A stretch of DNA of 6,320 nucleotides from Bacteroidaceae bacterium (GTDB lineage: Bacteria; Bacteroidota; Bacteroidia; Bacteroidales; Bacteroidaceae). The translations under genes and the position numbers were made by a program. Each line of letters starts with the position of its first letter. Position 1 is the first letter of the stretch. The stretch covers positions 1 through 6,320 of the forward strand of contig JAFTTD010000246.1 of NCBI GenBank assembly GCA_017466965.1. Reading direction: 5' to 3'. The notes beneath the pieces are model-generated. The model did not search any database. It worked only from the letters and a program-made list of their open reading frames with translations, and was not told the origin of the DNA. Shown piece after piece: positions 6,199-6,320 of this stretch.

Positions 6199-6320
6199 GA
6201 TAAGGTTTTAATTTTTTTTCTAAGAAAAAGAAGGAGCGAAGAATGGAACAAAATGTATGAATTATGAATTTGTTTTCGGAAGGATGCGGAAAAGGGAATC
6301 AGAATCGGCGCACTGAAACT
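6199..6320. other. Right-edge upstream DNA, no gene recognised
   Basis: These 122 bases lie upstream of the DUF1846 promoter. The part nearest the promoter is AT-rich and could act as an UP-like element. One minus-strand frame stays open from the window edge to a TAA at 6192-6194 (43 codons), but it is rich in Ser, Leu and Lys without a recognisable protein pattern. No coding region, RNA gene or repeat could be supported here. Confidence 0.5.

Noticed and set aside
6192..6320. Minus-strand frame open from the right edge to a TAA at 6192-6194, possibly the end of another gene
   Set aside because: Only 43 codons in AT-rich DNA, with no protein pattern. The frame runs through the A-rich tract and ends between the promoter elements of the next gene, so it is more likely non-coding.
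1..6320. CRISPR arrays, insertion sequences, tRNA or rRNA genes, phage or defence genes
   Set aside because: Both strands were read for spaced repeats, terminal inverted repeats with transposase motifs and recognisable RNA or defence sequences. None was seen, and the four genes account for almost all of the window.

Overview
The window looks like a piece of a Bacteroidales chromosome, possibly from a Prevotella/Segatella-like organism. Three things point there: a textbook Bacteroidetes promoter (TTTG, 20-nt spacer, TAnnTTTG) at 6167-6198, a DUF4974-type anti-sigma protein next to an ECF sigma factor, and an STN-bearing outer-membrane beta-barrel receptor of the Bacteroidetes type. The genus is a guess; the phylum is well supported. 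All four genes lie on the minus strand, so the reading order is right to left.

Region by region, in transcription order: 6158-6320 is upstream DNA holding a strong promoter. 4688-6157 is a stand-alone gene for a DUF1846 (UPF0371) protein of unknown function, closed by a clear intrinsic terminator at 4585-4630. 4371-4687 is the 317-base spacer; it holds that terminator, a weak promoter candidate and an inverted repeat in the leader of the next operon. 165-4370 is a tightly packed three-gene operon: ECF sigma factor (3768-4370), a very small membrane-anchored anti-sigma protein (3224-3781) and a 1020-residue outer-membrane receptor (165-3227). Consecutive genes overlap by 14 and 4 bases. A hairpin plus U-tract at 36-81 ends the operon.

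The three-gene operon reads as a complete cell-surface signalling unit of the FecA/FecR/FecI type. By inference, the receptor senses or imports a ligand and its periplasmic STN domain contacts the periplasmic DUF4974 domain of the anti-sigma protein. The signal then crosses the inner membrane and frees the sigma factor. Two features are unusual. The anti-sigma protein is only about 185 residues and lacks the FecR beta-domain that normally sits between the membrane segment and DUF4974. The receptor has no SusD partner inside the operon. The ligand and target genes cannot be read from this window. The DUF1846 gene appears to be a separate housekeeping-type unit whose promoter sits so close to its ATG that the mRNA should be almost leaderless.
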